Below, piece by piece: positions 54,392 to 64,000 of a stretch of 64,000 nucleotides of DNA. A program made the translations under genes and the position numbers. The stretch lies in assembly GCA_010015745.1 (NCBI GenBank), contig ML978264.1, positions 39,279-103,278 on the forward strand, given 5' to 3'. Position 1 is the stretch's first letter, and each line of letters starts with the position of its first letter. Origin of the DNA: Setomelanomma holmii (lineage: Eukaryota; Ascomycota; Dothideomycetes; Pleosporales; Phaeosphaeriaceae). A model generated the notes under the pieces. That model did no database searches. It saw nothing but the letters and a program-made list of their open reading frames with translations, and was not told the origin of the DNA.

Positions 54392-54680
54392 TTACATGTC
54401 ATATGACATGCTTGGCTTATGTCTTCGTATGATTGTACCGTGTTTTGAACACTTCATATAGGGAGGCTCTTATATCGCCTTCCTCTTGGAGGCCAGCCCT
54501 CAGAAAGGTCTACAAAGAGCAGCAAAAAAAGAGCTGAAGATGTGTCTGAGTTCCAATGGGATGAAATCAGACTTGCATTCAGCTCGCCATGATGCAGCCA
54601 CAGGTCGCGGCACGGCGAACCTTAGAGTCCAGCTTCGAGCTCGTCGATAGCAGCAAAAATAAAGACCAGGTTTGGTAGCT

Positions 54681-54764
54681 TCTCCCCACCGCGAGTCGAA
54701 CGAGGGTCTCCTGAAGGCTTTGGCTATTACAGTCAGGCGTGCTAAACCACTACACTATGGGGAG
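54681..54764 (-). tRNA. tRNA-Tyr-like gene (GTA), with 11-nt intron
   Basis: The best-formed of the three copies. Acceptor CTCCCCA/TGGGGAG (7 of 7), D stem GTGT/GCAC (with one G-T), anticodon stem CCTGA/TCAGG (5 of 5), loop CTGTAA + 11-base intron + T, anticodon GTA for Tyr; T stem CCTCG/CGCGG has one T-C mismatch, T loop TTCGACT. Box A TAGTGTAGTGG fits the consensus; box B CGTTCGACTCG deviates at its edges. An A-rich AGCAAAAATAAAG on the plus strand gives a short T run downstream of the transcript, a possible Pol III stop. Probably a functional or recently functional tRNA gene. Confidence 0.7.
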
Positions 54765-55774
54765 TTAAGCTGTCATGTGACAGCCATAGCTTGTGTCTTT
54801 TGTATGAGAGTGACCTTTTTTGAACATATTATATCCCAAATCGACATATTCTGACTCATACAGTCGCTGCTGGTGCCCATGGCGTGCGATGCGTCCGCAT
54901 GTTGGTGCTCGGCGTTGTGGCTGGCTCGACTGAAGCTGAGAGCTGAGATGTGCATGTCGCCTTGCGTTGGCGCGCCTCAAATTGGTAGTCCGGCGTCGAG
55001 AACGTCGGCTTGACCATGCGAAATGTGCATATGCTTTGCTTCCATGGGTAAAGATCCTACAGGATGGTACGCGAGCAATCAATGATCCGTGTCAGGATGC
55101 TGAAGATGCATCTCGGCAAGTGGGGTTTGCTGTTTGGCGCTGTTGGAGAATCAATCGTAGACGCATACCTTTCGTTCAAAATGTCATTACAGGCAGCAGA
55201 TACGAAGCAGCTTCGGATTCGGAATGCAGAGGTGTGTGCGAACGGCTTCAGCTCCAGCCCGGAAGAGGGTGTAGGTTGTCAAAAGTTCTTTGTACGAAAA
55301 GTTTGTGGCTTCCACTGAAGAGGGAAGCGGTGATGTCATGTGCGCTTCTCAACCAAAAACATCGCAAGTAAGTCTACCGAGCACATTTCAGCGTGCGCAA
55401 TTTTTGTTTGTGACATGATCACGCTCAAGAGAATTGGCGGACTTCGCTTCGTGATACTTGATGGTTCAACATGTAGATCACCGTAGTCTATCGCTTTGTG
55501 GTAATTTTGGGGCCAAGGAAGCTTCATAAGCAAGTACTCTCCTTGCCTGCGCCAATGATGGCTTGACTATATGTTATGCACGGGGTTCGGGAAATGAGCA
55601 TATGTGAGATGCAGTACTGAAACGCTTCTTGTGCTCGTGTTCGATGCAGGAGGAACGTAGTCGATAATTTCTGGTGTTGACTTCAATGGACGGAGCCCCT
55701 TTGCGCAGTCTGTAGCTAAGGACACTTTCTATTGCTCTCTTCCTCCGCCAAAGATCGAGATCACCAAAGTCGCA
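54765..55774. other. Intergenic, 1 kb, no gene seen
   Basis: Between the last tRNA-Tyr copy and the small membrane protein gene. The first ~70 bp are alignable with the flank of the middle tRNA copy (TGTCTT, GTATGA, TTGAACA in the same order), showing the tRNA unit was duplicated with its 5' flank. Short frames beyond have no domains. Confidence 0.5.
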
Positions 55775-56550
55775 ATGGCGACATTTACTCACTTGCAGTT
55801 CCTCATTCAAAGTGCCCTTTTCGCCATGACTTTAGCCTTCTCGAACCTTCAAACCTGCTTGGATGGCAACTGTACACGGTCGAATCACACCATAGACATG
55901 AGGAACGACTTCGGCAACACCACGTGCAGGCCGCTAGATGTAGTGATGGGTGGCAGTTTCCAGATCACTGAGCTGGATCCTGGCTGTACCGGTAAACTGC
56001 TTCACGTGAAGGTAAGATGAGTCGAACGAACTAATATTTGTTAGTAACATTGTATGGTGCGAGTACCGGGGGTGCGATGTGTTCAAGTAATACCAAGACC
56101 AATTGTCGTGTCGGTGCATGCTACAGCTCCTCATGGACATATTTTTCGATAGAGGGCTGTAGGCCGCTCATGGCTTCTATCGTTACGATTTCACTACCAA
56201 CGCCGACGGCAACACAACCAGCCTTGAGGCAGGAGCCGCATCGTGATGGAGTTATTGCAGGGAGTCTCGTTGGAGCTGTCGCAGGGGTAGCCGTCATATT
56301 CACTGGCGTCATAATACTTCTGCGCAAGCGTCCAGAGGGCCAGGTGATGATGATCCATCCACAAGAATTGTCGGATGACCGTGGGCTGGTGGAGACAGTA
56401 TCATTCGAGAAGCAGATACCAAAAGAGTTATGGGCAGACCATGCCGCAGTGGAGATTGGACGGAACAGCATAGTGGAGCCGTCGAATATATACTCATCAG
56501 TGGGACGGTATGCGAAGTGGGAACAAGCTAGTACTGCTGCTAGCCATTAG
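55775..56550 (+). CDS. Small single-pass membrane protein, Cys-containing ectodomain
   Basis: Two exons (55775-55991, 56045-56550) around a 53-bp intron (donor GTAAAC, branch GAACTAAT); 240 residues. A later GTAAGA donor would leave a 33-bp intron and break the frame, so I reject it. The N end (FLIQSALFAMTLAFSNLQTC) looks like a signal peptide; the ectodomain has about eight cysteines and several N-glycosylation sites (NCT, NHT, NTT), residues ~142-165 (VIAGSLVGAVAGVAVIFTGVIILL) are a membrane helix followed by RKR and a short acidic cytosolic tail. Unknown function; such proteins in fungi are often cell-wall-linked sensors, but there is no WSC or CFEM motif here. Confidence 0.68.
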
Positions 56551-57065
56551 TGTACACTTGACAGGTTGAGTCAACTTCATGGTTGTTTGAAAGTGCTCGA
56601 TTTGTCATGGTTGAAAGACATCAACATACAAGCGCGTTTTGCGAGTCCAGATTTGATCAACATGCTCCAATTCTTGACCTTACGTACTTTCCCATAGCTA
56701 ATGGCATGGATCTTACGCAAACATTCCAGCTTCCCAAAAGCTATGCCTCTTCAGGGCTGCGCCGAACGCCGTTTGATGCAGCAGAACCTACAGCATGAGT
56801 CTGAATGCAATATCATGGTAAAGAAGAAATGCTAGAGGGCGCAAAGCAGGAAGACATGTAATCCACTCGGTGCGATGAACACCGGTGGTTCAGTGTCAGG
56901 GTTGGACTTACTCTTTGGGCCAGCTTTCAACTTTCGATATAGCTTCGAGTTGATGCACCCGCGAGGCAGGATTGGAGGGTCATCCACCTCGACACAAGTG
57001 ATCGATCTCGGCCAGCGTTCACATATACAGCGCTTGCAGTGACGCCGTGAGTACGTGTGCTGCAT
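56551..57065. other. Intergenic, no gene seen
   Basis: 515 bp of convergent 3' flanks. Nothing recognised. Confidence 0.4.
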
Positions 57066-58620
57066 CTACAGCATGCCTGCGGCCGCCAAGTCCTTGTACA
57101 CCTTCTCAGGCATGACGTTGCCCTCAGTGTCTTCCATCTCCACCACATTCTCCGCTTGTGTCTTTTCTTTCTTCTTGTCCTTCTGTATCTTCTTCCACAG
57201 TGTCTCGGCTTCGTGTATGCTGGTAATCTCGCGGAAAAGTGTTGTGTTGGTGATACCGAGACATTTCAGACCATGAATATGGCGAGGCTCGTTGAAGTGC
57301 TTGTCGAACGCGCGCCTGCCCATGTATACGAAGTTGCCGCAGATCTCGCATGGAAACTCTACGCCCAGCCCGTGGAGCTTGTACAGCCAAAATGGAATGG
57401 GCTTGCCATCCCAGGCCAGAGGGAGCTTCAGGGGGTTATAAATCTTGTCCTCGCCCTCCGAATCGTTGTCATCCTCCTTCGCTCCAGGTTCTGGCGCCTC
57501 GGAGTAAAGCTGCTCGAGCTCTTGCTGACGCTCGCGTTCCGTCATACCCTGCTTCCGCTCGACGTTGACTTTAGTGTCGCCTCGTTCAGTTTGCATGGCC
57601 GCTGCCAGCTTCTTGATTCGGAACTCTCGTTCGGCAACTGCGCGTTCCTTGAAGCGTTGGATGCCCGCCGATGCACCATTCGTTTTTGCTGCCGCGGTAT
57701 TGGCCGATGCACCATTACCCTCCTGCATCGCTTTCTTGTGCTTTTTGCCAGTCAAATGTGCCTCATACACTGTCTCTTTCGAAAAGCCCTTTTGGCAGGC
57801 TGAGCACCAGATACCTTCGCCCTGTGTTTCGCCATTTGGCGCAGTTGATGTTTCTGTCACCTTCTCCCATCCAGGAACCTCATCTTTCGCCCACAGCTCT
57901 TCGAACTCCTTGTCAAAGTTGTCGAAGAGCTTCTCCAAGTTCTCGAGGGGTTTTGTCCGACGCATGAAGCTCTCCAAATAGTCTTGTAGCGCCTTCAAAT
58001 ACTGGAAATACGCTTCAGACTTCTTCTGGTCGCGGCGAATATTGTTCTGAGGCGGCGAAAAGGCATCGAAGAGGTCGAGGTACTGGAGGTAGGTCAAGCG
58101 GCGCGCATGCTGATGCACGGGTAAGTTCAGATACTGCTCGTGCAGCGTTGTGAGGTCAAAGAAACGACCAAAGCCCTCCTCACCAGTAAACATCGAGTCG
58201 ATAGCCGCAACCGATTGCTGGCGTTCTTCAGGCGTTCGCTTTTTGTATGCTTTCTCTAGGTTTTCTACGGGCTCGTTCGGGTACCGGCGGTGGAAGTCTT
58301 TGATGTTCGAGATTTCCTTCATGAAGGACTCCATTGGGTCGCCCAACGTGAGATTTCGCATCTCTTCCTCCTTGGTGCTGTCGACATCTTCGTAAACTTT
58401 AAGCAGCCGCTCTGACTGACTCTTGATCTGCTCTAGAAAACGCGAAATCTCGTGATCGCGTGCGAGGCGATCGCGAATCTGTGCGATCGTCAGCAAAAGA
58501 AATGTTTGCTGTCATCAAGTCGCTTACATGTGGTGGATCCTCGAGAAAGGCGTCAGCGCAAGCATCCTCGAGGCGTTCCAAGTCCTCGTGAAGCTGGCGC
58601 TGATCTTCCAAAAGCGGCAT
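57066..58620 (-). CDS. PRP9: Splicing factor 3a subunit 3 (SF3a60/Prp9)
   Basis: Two exons (58620-58528, 58478-57066) around a 49-bp intron; 501 residues, as usual for the family. Start MPLLEDQRQLHEDLERLEDACADAF continues after the splice as IRDRLARDHEISRFLEQI, matching the SF3a60 N end. FHRRYPNEPVENLEKAY, the TYLQYLDLFDAF helix and YLESFMRRTKPLENLEKLFDNFDKEFEELW follow. A U1-like zinc finger lies at ~235-265 (GIWCSACQKGFSKETVYEAHLTGKKHKKAM), and the C-terminal matrin-type zinc finger at ~405-440 (PCEICGNFVYMGRRAFDKHFNEPRHIHGLKCLGI). SF3a60 is part of the U2 snRNP and needed for prespliceosome assembly. Head to head with FAL1 at 258 bp. Confidence 0.95.
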
Positions 58621-58878
58621 GGCGATCGCCTGTGATATGTATGAGTACTTCAGTGGTAGCGAGGAGCTAGTAGTGGGCAGACCTTTTGGAGGCGTTGATG
58701 TTGTTGGATGAAGGGTCGAGAGACAAATCCATGCACAGGGCGCTAGCGGGAAATGGTTTCACCGAAGCTCCGACCTCCGCAGCTTGGCCGCTCATTGCTC
58801 CCAAACTTTCTTGCGCATCTTCAACCACGTCGCAAATCTACCCAACTACACGAAAACAATATTGAACTTCAACTCGAC
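58621..58878. promoter_or_regulatory. Shared divergent promoter, SF3a60 / FAL1
   Basis: 258 bp between the two start codons must serve both genes. No TATA box seen. Confidence 0.55.
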
Positions 58879-60170
58879 ATGGCGGACGGAATCGATCGAA
58901 ATGCGAACGACAAGATGGAGTTTTCCACCTCCAAAGAAGTCACGGTCGCGCCGACTTTCGAGGCTATGCATTTGAAGGAGAATCTCCTTCGAGGCATCTA
59001 CGCATACGGCTATGAATCACCCTCGGCAGTGCAGTCGCGTGCGATCGTGCAGGTCTGCAAAGGTCGCGACACCATCGCGCAAGCGCAGTCCGGAACGGGA
59101 AAGACCGCGACCTTCTCCATCTCCATTCTTCAAGTCATCGACACAGCAGTACGCGAGACACAAGGTAGGTAGGTTATGCTTGAAATGCTTCTGTGATGCT
59201 AATAATCTCAGCGCTCGTTCTCTCACCAACACGCGAACTCGCGACCCAGATTCAGTCAGTCATCATGGGTCTTGGTGACTACATGAATGTACAGTGCCAC
59301 GCCTGCATTGGAGGCACAAACGTGGGCGAGGATATTCGCAAACTCGACTATGGCCAGCACGTAGTTTCAGGAACACCAGGACGTGTGGCTGATATGATCC
59401 GCCGCCGCAATCTTCGTACACGAAACATCAAGATGCTGGTCCTCGATGAGGCAGACGAGCTGCTCAACCGTGGTTTCCGCGAGCAGATCTACGATGTGTA
59501 CCGCTACCTCCCTCCTGCGACACAAGTCGTCGTTGTCTCGGCCACCCTCCCATACGACGTCCTCGAGATGACGACCAAGTTCATGACCGATCCTGTACGC
59601 ATTCTGGTCAAGCGTGACGAACTGACTCTGGAGGGTCTAAAGCAGTACTTCATTGCCATCGAAAAGGAGGAGTGGAAGTTTGACACGCTATGCGATCTCT
59701 ACGACACACTCACCATCACGCAAGCAGTCATCTTCTGCAACACACGGCGCAAGGTCGATTGGCTGACGGACAAGATGCGCGAGGCCAACTTCACGGTGTC
59801 TTCAATGCACGGGGATATGCCTCAGAGGGAGCGCGACAGCATTATGCAGGACTTCCGCCAAGCAAACTCGCGTGTGCTGATCTCGACTGATGTCTGGGCG
59901 CGCGGTATCGATGTACAGCAAGTGTCGCTTGTTATCAATTACGACCTTCCCTCGAATCGTGAGAATTACATTCACAGGATTGGTCGAAGTGGACGCTTTG
60001 GACGCAAGGGTGTGGCCATCAACTTCGTCACACAGGATGACGTGCGCATCCTCCGAGACATCGAGCGTACGTTAGAGGATTTCTTCGTCGAATCTGACTG
60101 ACATTACGTAGTGTACTATTCCACCCAGATCGATGAGATGCCCATGAATGTTGCCGATCTACTTGCCTAA
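58879..60170 (+). CDS. FAL1: DEAD-box RNA helicase eIF4A-III / Fal1
   Basis: Three exons (58879-59164, 59212-60066, 60112-60170), introns of 47 and 45 bp; 399 residues, the family length. Helicase motifs: Q motif FEAMHLKENLLRGIYAYGYESPSAVQ, motif I AQSGTGKT, Ia PTRELATQIQ, Ib TPGR, II VLDEADE, III SAT, IV VIFCNTRRK, V STDVWARGIDVQQV, VI HRIGRSGRFGRKG, and the C end YYSTQIDEMPMNVADLLA. The RNRN-type HIVSGTPGRVADMIRRR variant and STDVWARGID are typical of eIF4A-III over eIF4A-I. Roles: 18S rRNA maturation in yeast (Fal1), exon-junction complex core in other eukaryotes including many filamentous fungi. Confidence 0.95.
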
Positions 60171-61780
60171 GCAGAACAAAAATGCACGGTGCCAAGAAGG
60201 CTCTGAGCAGTAGATGCGCATTAATCCGGATCAACTTGAAGGGAAACTATTGATCAGCAGAAGCACTTGAAGATTCGAGAGAATGGAGGAGTGTGGAGGA
60301 ATGGGCCATGTAGCCAAAAAGTAAGTCTTTATTCACCAATCAAATCCGGATCTTATAGCTGACCCTTTGTTCTCTGGACAGAATCAGATTGACATCACGA
60401 CCGAACCCCCAACTGGAACTTGAAGATCATCCACATGGGTTCACGAAGCTGTGATCGTACTAACAGGATCCAGCCGAATTCTAGATCCACTTGTTCCCGG
60501 CTGCCGGAAGTTGAGCTCTTACGAAGACAGATCGCCAGCTGCGCAAAGATATAGATCGAGTCGCGAGCTCTACTTTAGGAATGATCCCAATCCTCACCGA
60601 GTGCTTTCGGATACGAAACAATTTCTGAGACTGCGACATCCTCTACCTTGTGATACAAGACGTGCGTTGAGCAGGATTGGCAGAGATCGCTATGGTACCA
60701 TTCGTGGAGCGCAGTTGAGTTGCACCTCGCCACAAGGTGTCGGTGGAGACTAGTTTGGTGAGAAGTAGCTCTGTAGCTCGCGAGTAAAGACTAGGCCTCG
60801 TAGAAGCTGTGTTTCGCTGAATTCGTCTGAGCGCAGGGTGTCGCGTCCATAGCGAAACCCAATGCTCACATTAGCCAAAACGGAGTCAGAAGCTCAGTCG
60901 TCCAACCATGGAAACAATCAAACTCTCGCTCGTCGACGCGATAGCTTGGCTGATAGTAAAGTGATGTGTGTAAACATAGTGTTGAGTATTGCACGCAGTT
61001 TGAGTTTCTCGTATATCTTGATGCTCGAGGCAATCTCGCCTCGCCACATCGTGATTCATTGGACGTATTGTATCCTGAGCACGAGACTTTTCGTGCGATC
61101 GCCCGGTTTCTAAGCAATACGTGCGTAACTTCGGCTCATGTGGCACACCCCTCGTCAGCGGTCCTGATGGCCTTGAAAGCTGTTCTGGTTCTTGATGCGT
61201 CATTTGTGATGACAGTCGGGCTACCAGATGGGATAGATGAATGTTCTTGAGTTCGCGTTTCCTCCTCACCGATCGGTCAAGTCGAATCTTGTGCTGCTAT
61301 GGGGGTGAACCTGCTGGACCGAGGAGGCCTGCTATTGATCTATTCAGATTCAAGCGCCTTTTCAATCAATCGGTACGCCATGTTCGTGAAGGAGATTGCC
61401 ACATCATCCCACAAGGATTGAGAAGTAGCTAGCAATGCCTTCTTTCGAAATTTGACATCTCGTTAAGTCTTTGATAAATACGCCTTGATCACGTATCGAA
61501 GCGTCAATGCTGCGGCTTTGGTAACGTCTCGGAGCCTACACTGTTCTTGTGCCGTTGCATATGTCTTTGGTGTATCGTTGCGTTCAAAGACTCATGGTCG
61601 ACGCCTCGTCCTCGCTATACGCCTCATGAAATGCTTTACTTAGAGGATACTCGAGCGAAGGTGGGCTGGTCAGCTGTCGTTGTCTTGCTGAAGAGGTGTC
61701 CGACTCGTCCGACGCAAAGTCTGTGTCGTTCCCGGTTTCAGCTATACTCCAAGGCACGTGTGCGTGGTCAACTTCAGGGC
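60171..61780. other. Intergenic, 1.6 kb, no gene called
   Basis: Largest gap in the window. Plus-strand frames at 60451-60753 (RNDPNPHRVLSDTKQFLRLRHPL...) and 60966-61250 (VYLDARGNLASPHRDSLDVLYPEHETF...) have protein-like composition but no start context, splice partner or family I know. They could be remnants. No RNA gene seen. Confidence 0.4.
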
Positions 61781-63321
61781 CTAATTGATTTCCTCCGGCT
61801 TGGTTGCTTGAGTCTGCCTGCTCGTCACCGTTGGTTTCCTGATCACTGCCCAGGTGGCTCCAGAAAACGAGTCCAGCTCAATATCTCCGCGGTCGTTCAG
61901 GAAGTCGTAGTCAAGATCCAAGCCAAGCGACTCTGGTGGCGAATCAGCCCATTCTGTCGTTGAGTGACCGTTGTCGGGAGACAGCACACCACCATGCGAC
62001 ATTGGCGATGGCACAGCATCTCCCTCCTTCTCTTGCAATTTCTCTCTTTCAAATGTTCCATAGGCTGCAAATATCGATTAGCACCTCACGACAGAGTTAC
62101 CACGGTTGCATCACACTTACCAGGAGTGTCTTTCGATCCCCCACAACATGGCCCGAAGAAGTCTACCTCGTTTGACCAATGTGGCGTGCGTAACCATTCT
62201 ATAACTTCCCCTATTGGCGGTCTCGCTCCGCGATCGTACTCCAGCATGAGGTTCATAAGCTCACCAAGCTTTGCAAGCTGGTTGTCGGATCGAAATGTTG
62301 CTAACCACAACTCCTTTTGATTGAGATTCGCCTGAAATGACCATCTCCTTTCTGTGCTAGGAATCCGTAGGTGAATGTTTGGATCCGCCTTGACTACTCG
62401 GATACCCATCTCAAGGAACGTGCATCCGAGAGCAAAAAGGTCCTCAGGACGTCCGCACGGCTTTAGCTCGGCTCGCTCCGGAGCATGATACCTGGGTGTC
62501 ATGCGTTCGCCGCCGGTAGTCTCACTTATGTCTAGCTGCGAGACATCCTTCGACAGGCCAAAGTCAGTTAACCAGAGTCAGCTTCAAGTGAGGAGGATTT
62601 GCGAAGGCTTGATGTCCTTGTGGCGTATGCCATTGTCGTGAAGATACTTCACAGCTTCCGCGGTACAGCCGATGGAGCCCATAAGTCGGCGTAAGACCAC
62701 AATCAGAGCATACTCTCGTTCAAGTCGCGGTTTGGTAGCCAGAAATTGATGGTCGGATCCTGAAATATGCAGCAAATTCTAAAAGAACGTTTGTTCATCA
62801 TCGCTGAGCGTGCTCAGTCCACCTTCCTCTTCATCTCGCCGTTTCCAGTCGACAACACGGTCGATGTCACTCAACAGAGCGGACAGATCACATCGTGCCA
62901 CTGGCCATGTTAAAATGGCGAGCTCGAAAAGGTTGTTTCTTTGACGATGGATGTAACTTCCTATTAGCCTAACAATATGCCGGTGTCGTGCTTCGTTCAT
63001 TTGCTTCAGGATCTTCACTTCGTTGAGGTGCCAATCAGTCGGACGTCGGCTGAACGTTCGTTTGCAAGCGACTGCAACACCATCAAGTTTCGTAGCATAC
63101 ACGATCCCGAGTTCGCCGCTGCCTAGTATGGCGCCTTTTTCAAGAGGCGCTCCGTCTTTGACATCGAGCTCCAGTGGACTGTGTCTAGTAACTGTATTCC
63201 AGGCTGACAAAGCTGTTTGTAAATCTGGATCATCTGTTGGCGGACTCTTATGGTCTTGAAGGCCGTGTTGAGGGTCTGAGATGCTCTTTGAAGGTTCATT
63301 ACGCGTTTGTAACGCCGTGCG
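61781..63321 (-). pseudogene. Ser/Thr protein kinase frame with three in-frame stops
   Basis: From 63321 down to 62121 one frame reads a kinase: Gly loop ILGSGELGIVYATKLDGVAVACKRTF (Lys of VAVACK), HLNEVKILKQMNEARHRHIVRLIGSYIH, the catalytic loop LHDNGIRHKDIKPSQILL, LTDFGLSKDVSQLDISETTGGERMTPRYHAPE and CGRPEDLFALGCTFLEM. It is interrupted by TAG at 62779-62781 and TGA at 62584-62586 and 62578-62580, the last two just before DFG. The TAG could lie inside a 63-bp GT-AG intron, but no intron can remove the two TGA codons without losing the catalytic loop. The tail joins through a good 56-bp intron (62065-62120) to an acidic end at 61781. No in-frame start Met was found upstream. All stops fit single C-to-T changes (CAG, CGA). 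Likely a young pseudogene. Confidence 0.65.
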
Positions 63322-64000
63322 TTATTAAACAGCCCGTCGGTTGATTGATGGGTTTGCATGTCTGCCAGAGGCTTCCCGAGAACATGTAAGGTATCAGGCT
63401 AAGTAGCTGTGAAGACTGCGTGAAGTAGCAGCTGGGCTACGAGGCTTTGGAGATGAGCTGTGGCAGTGCCGCGCCATTGCTGCTTCGTGGTCCGATGGAA
63501 AGTAAGTGGCGTTACAGCCTCGTCGCTGCTATAAACTTCATAGCTAGCCACGAGATTCTACAATGATCAATTAAATAGTTTCGTGTTCTTCGAAGTCAAG
63601 TAATCAGAGGCAAAAAATCATGGTTCGGCAGCAGCGAAGAAACGGTCTCAATCAGTGGCTCCATGCCAAGACACTACGCTGCGCATGATCGAACTTGTGG
63701 TGGAATGCAGAATTAGGAGCCTGAAGATGATGAAGATGCGTTCAAGTTGATATAATCGGGGTCGGATCTTCACTTCGGGGACTGAGTACGTGATGATGGG
63801 CGCTTGCGAGTATTGAGTATGGATGATGCAAGGTGTCAGATGTGAGAGGACAGAGCAGACATGAAGGAAGCAGAAGGTTGTTGTGTTGAGAGAGCTACAG
63901 AGAGTGATTATATACACAACCACGATGAGTAAGCAAGTGACAAAGAGTCACGTGAGAGATGCAGTTCACATGTACCTTGTGAACTGAGGTGCCAGTCTGA
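63322..64000. other. Window end, no gene seen
   Basis: Upstream of the kinase frame. A TATATAC element at ~63910 and short frames only; the missing first exon of the kinase may lie here but I could not identify it. Confidence 0.35.

Noticed and set aside
55988..56044. GTAAGA donor at ~56012 for the small membrane protein
   Set aside because: Would leave a 33-bp intron and put a stop in frame; the earlier GTAAAC donor gives a 53-bp intron and an open frame.
60451..60753. 100-codon plus-strand frame in the 1.6-kb gap
   Set aside because: Protein-like composition but no start context, homologue or partner exon that I can name.
62713..62841. 63-bp intron explaining the TAG in the kinase frame
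   Set aside because: Possible but donor is weak, and it does not help with the two TGA codons; kept only as an alternative.

Overview
The window is nuclear DNA of a filamentous ascomycete (Pezizomycotina). I favour the class Dothideomycetes, but that is an impression from gene content and style, not a proven placement. The evidence is short GT-AG introns (mostly 45-66 bp) with CTAAC/CTGAC-type branch sites, small intergenic spaces, no operons, and lineage-typical genes: a KDM5 demethylase with fungal layout, a chromodomain-HDA2/3 protein, a DUF3405 protein, HSPA12-like Hsp70 and F-box-like receptor families. Exon joins were worked out by eye from splice signals and reading frame; every multi-exon model given as spliced adds up to an intact frame.

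Layout. 1-6445: end of an APC permease with an apparent frameshift, a glutathione S-transferase, a decayed F-box-like gene, and a DUF3405 membrane-anchored protein. 7808-12666: p47/Shp1-type UBX cofactor of Cdc48, then MIM1 and OXA1, two mitochondrial protein-insertion factors placed tail to tail. 13244-21489: a four-exon KDM5 histone demethylase, the SLX1 nuclease and thymidylate kinase; the last two converge with 19 bp between stop codons. 21956-25320: an F-box-like gene, its decayed tandem copy and a more distant F-box-like gene. 26171-30977: MmgE/PrpD-family enzyme, AYR1-like reductase and a secreted GMC oxidoreductase, with a 23-bp inverted repeat between the first two. 31414-32058: another broken gene. 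32517-40648: YIH1/IMPACT, a CID-domain RNA-processing protein, and a 1,565-codon chromodomain plus HDA2/3 protein. 40948-45528: two uncharacterised fungal proteins. 46178-51747: Hsp70-like ATPase, a phytanoyl-CoA-dioxygenase-like enzyme and an SDR. 52124-53306: an uncharacterised coiled-coil protein. 53867-54764: three tRNA-Tyr-like genes in one orientation. 55775-60170: a small membrane protein, SF3a60/Prp9 and eIF4A-III/FAL1. 61781-63321: a protein kinase reading frame broken by three stops.

Functional groups are loose, as expected in a fungus: chromatin (KDM5, chromodomain-HDA2/3), RNA processing (CID protein, SF3a60, FAL1), mitochondrial biogenesis (MIM1, OXA1), DNA metabolism (SLX1, CDC8). 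The least ordinary parts are the tRNA-Tyr trio, whose stems covary between copies and one of which carries a 54-bp intron-like insertion in its T loop; the cluster of decaying F-box-like genes; the chromodomain-HDA2/3 fusion; and the inverted repeat at 27799-28092.
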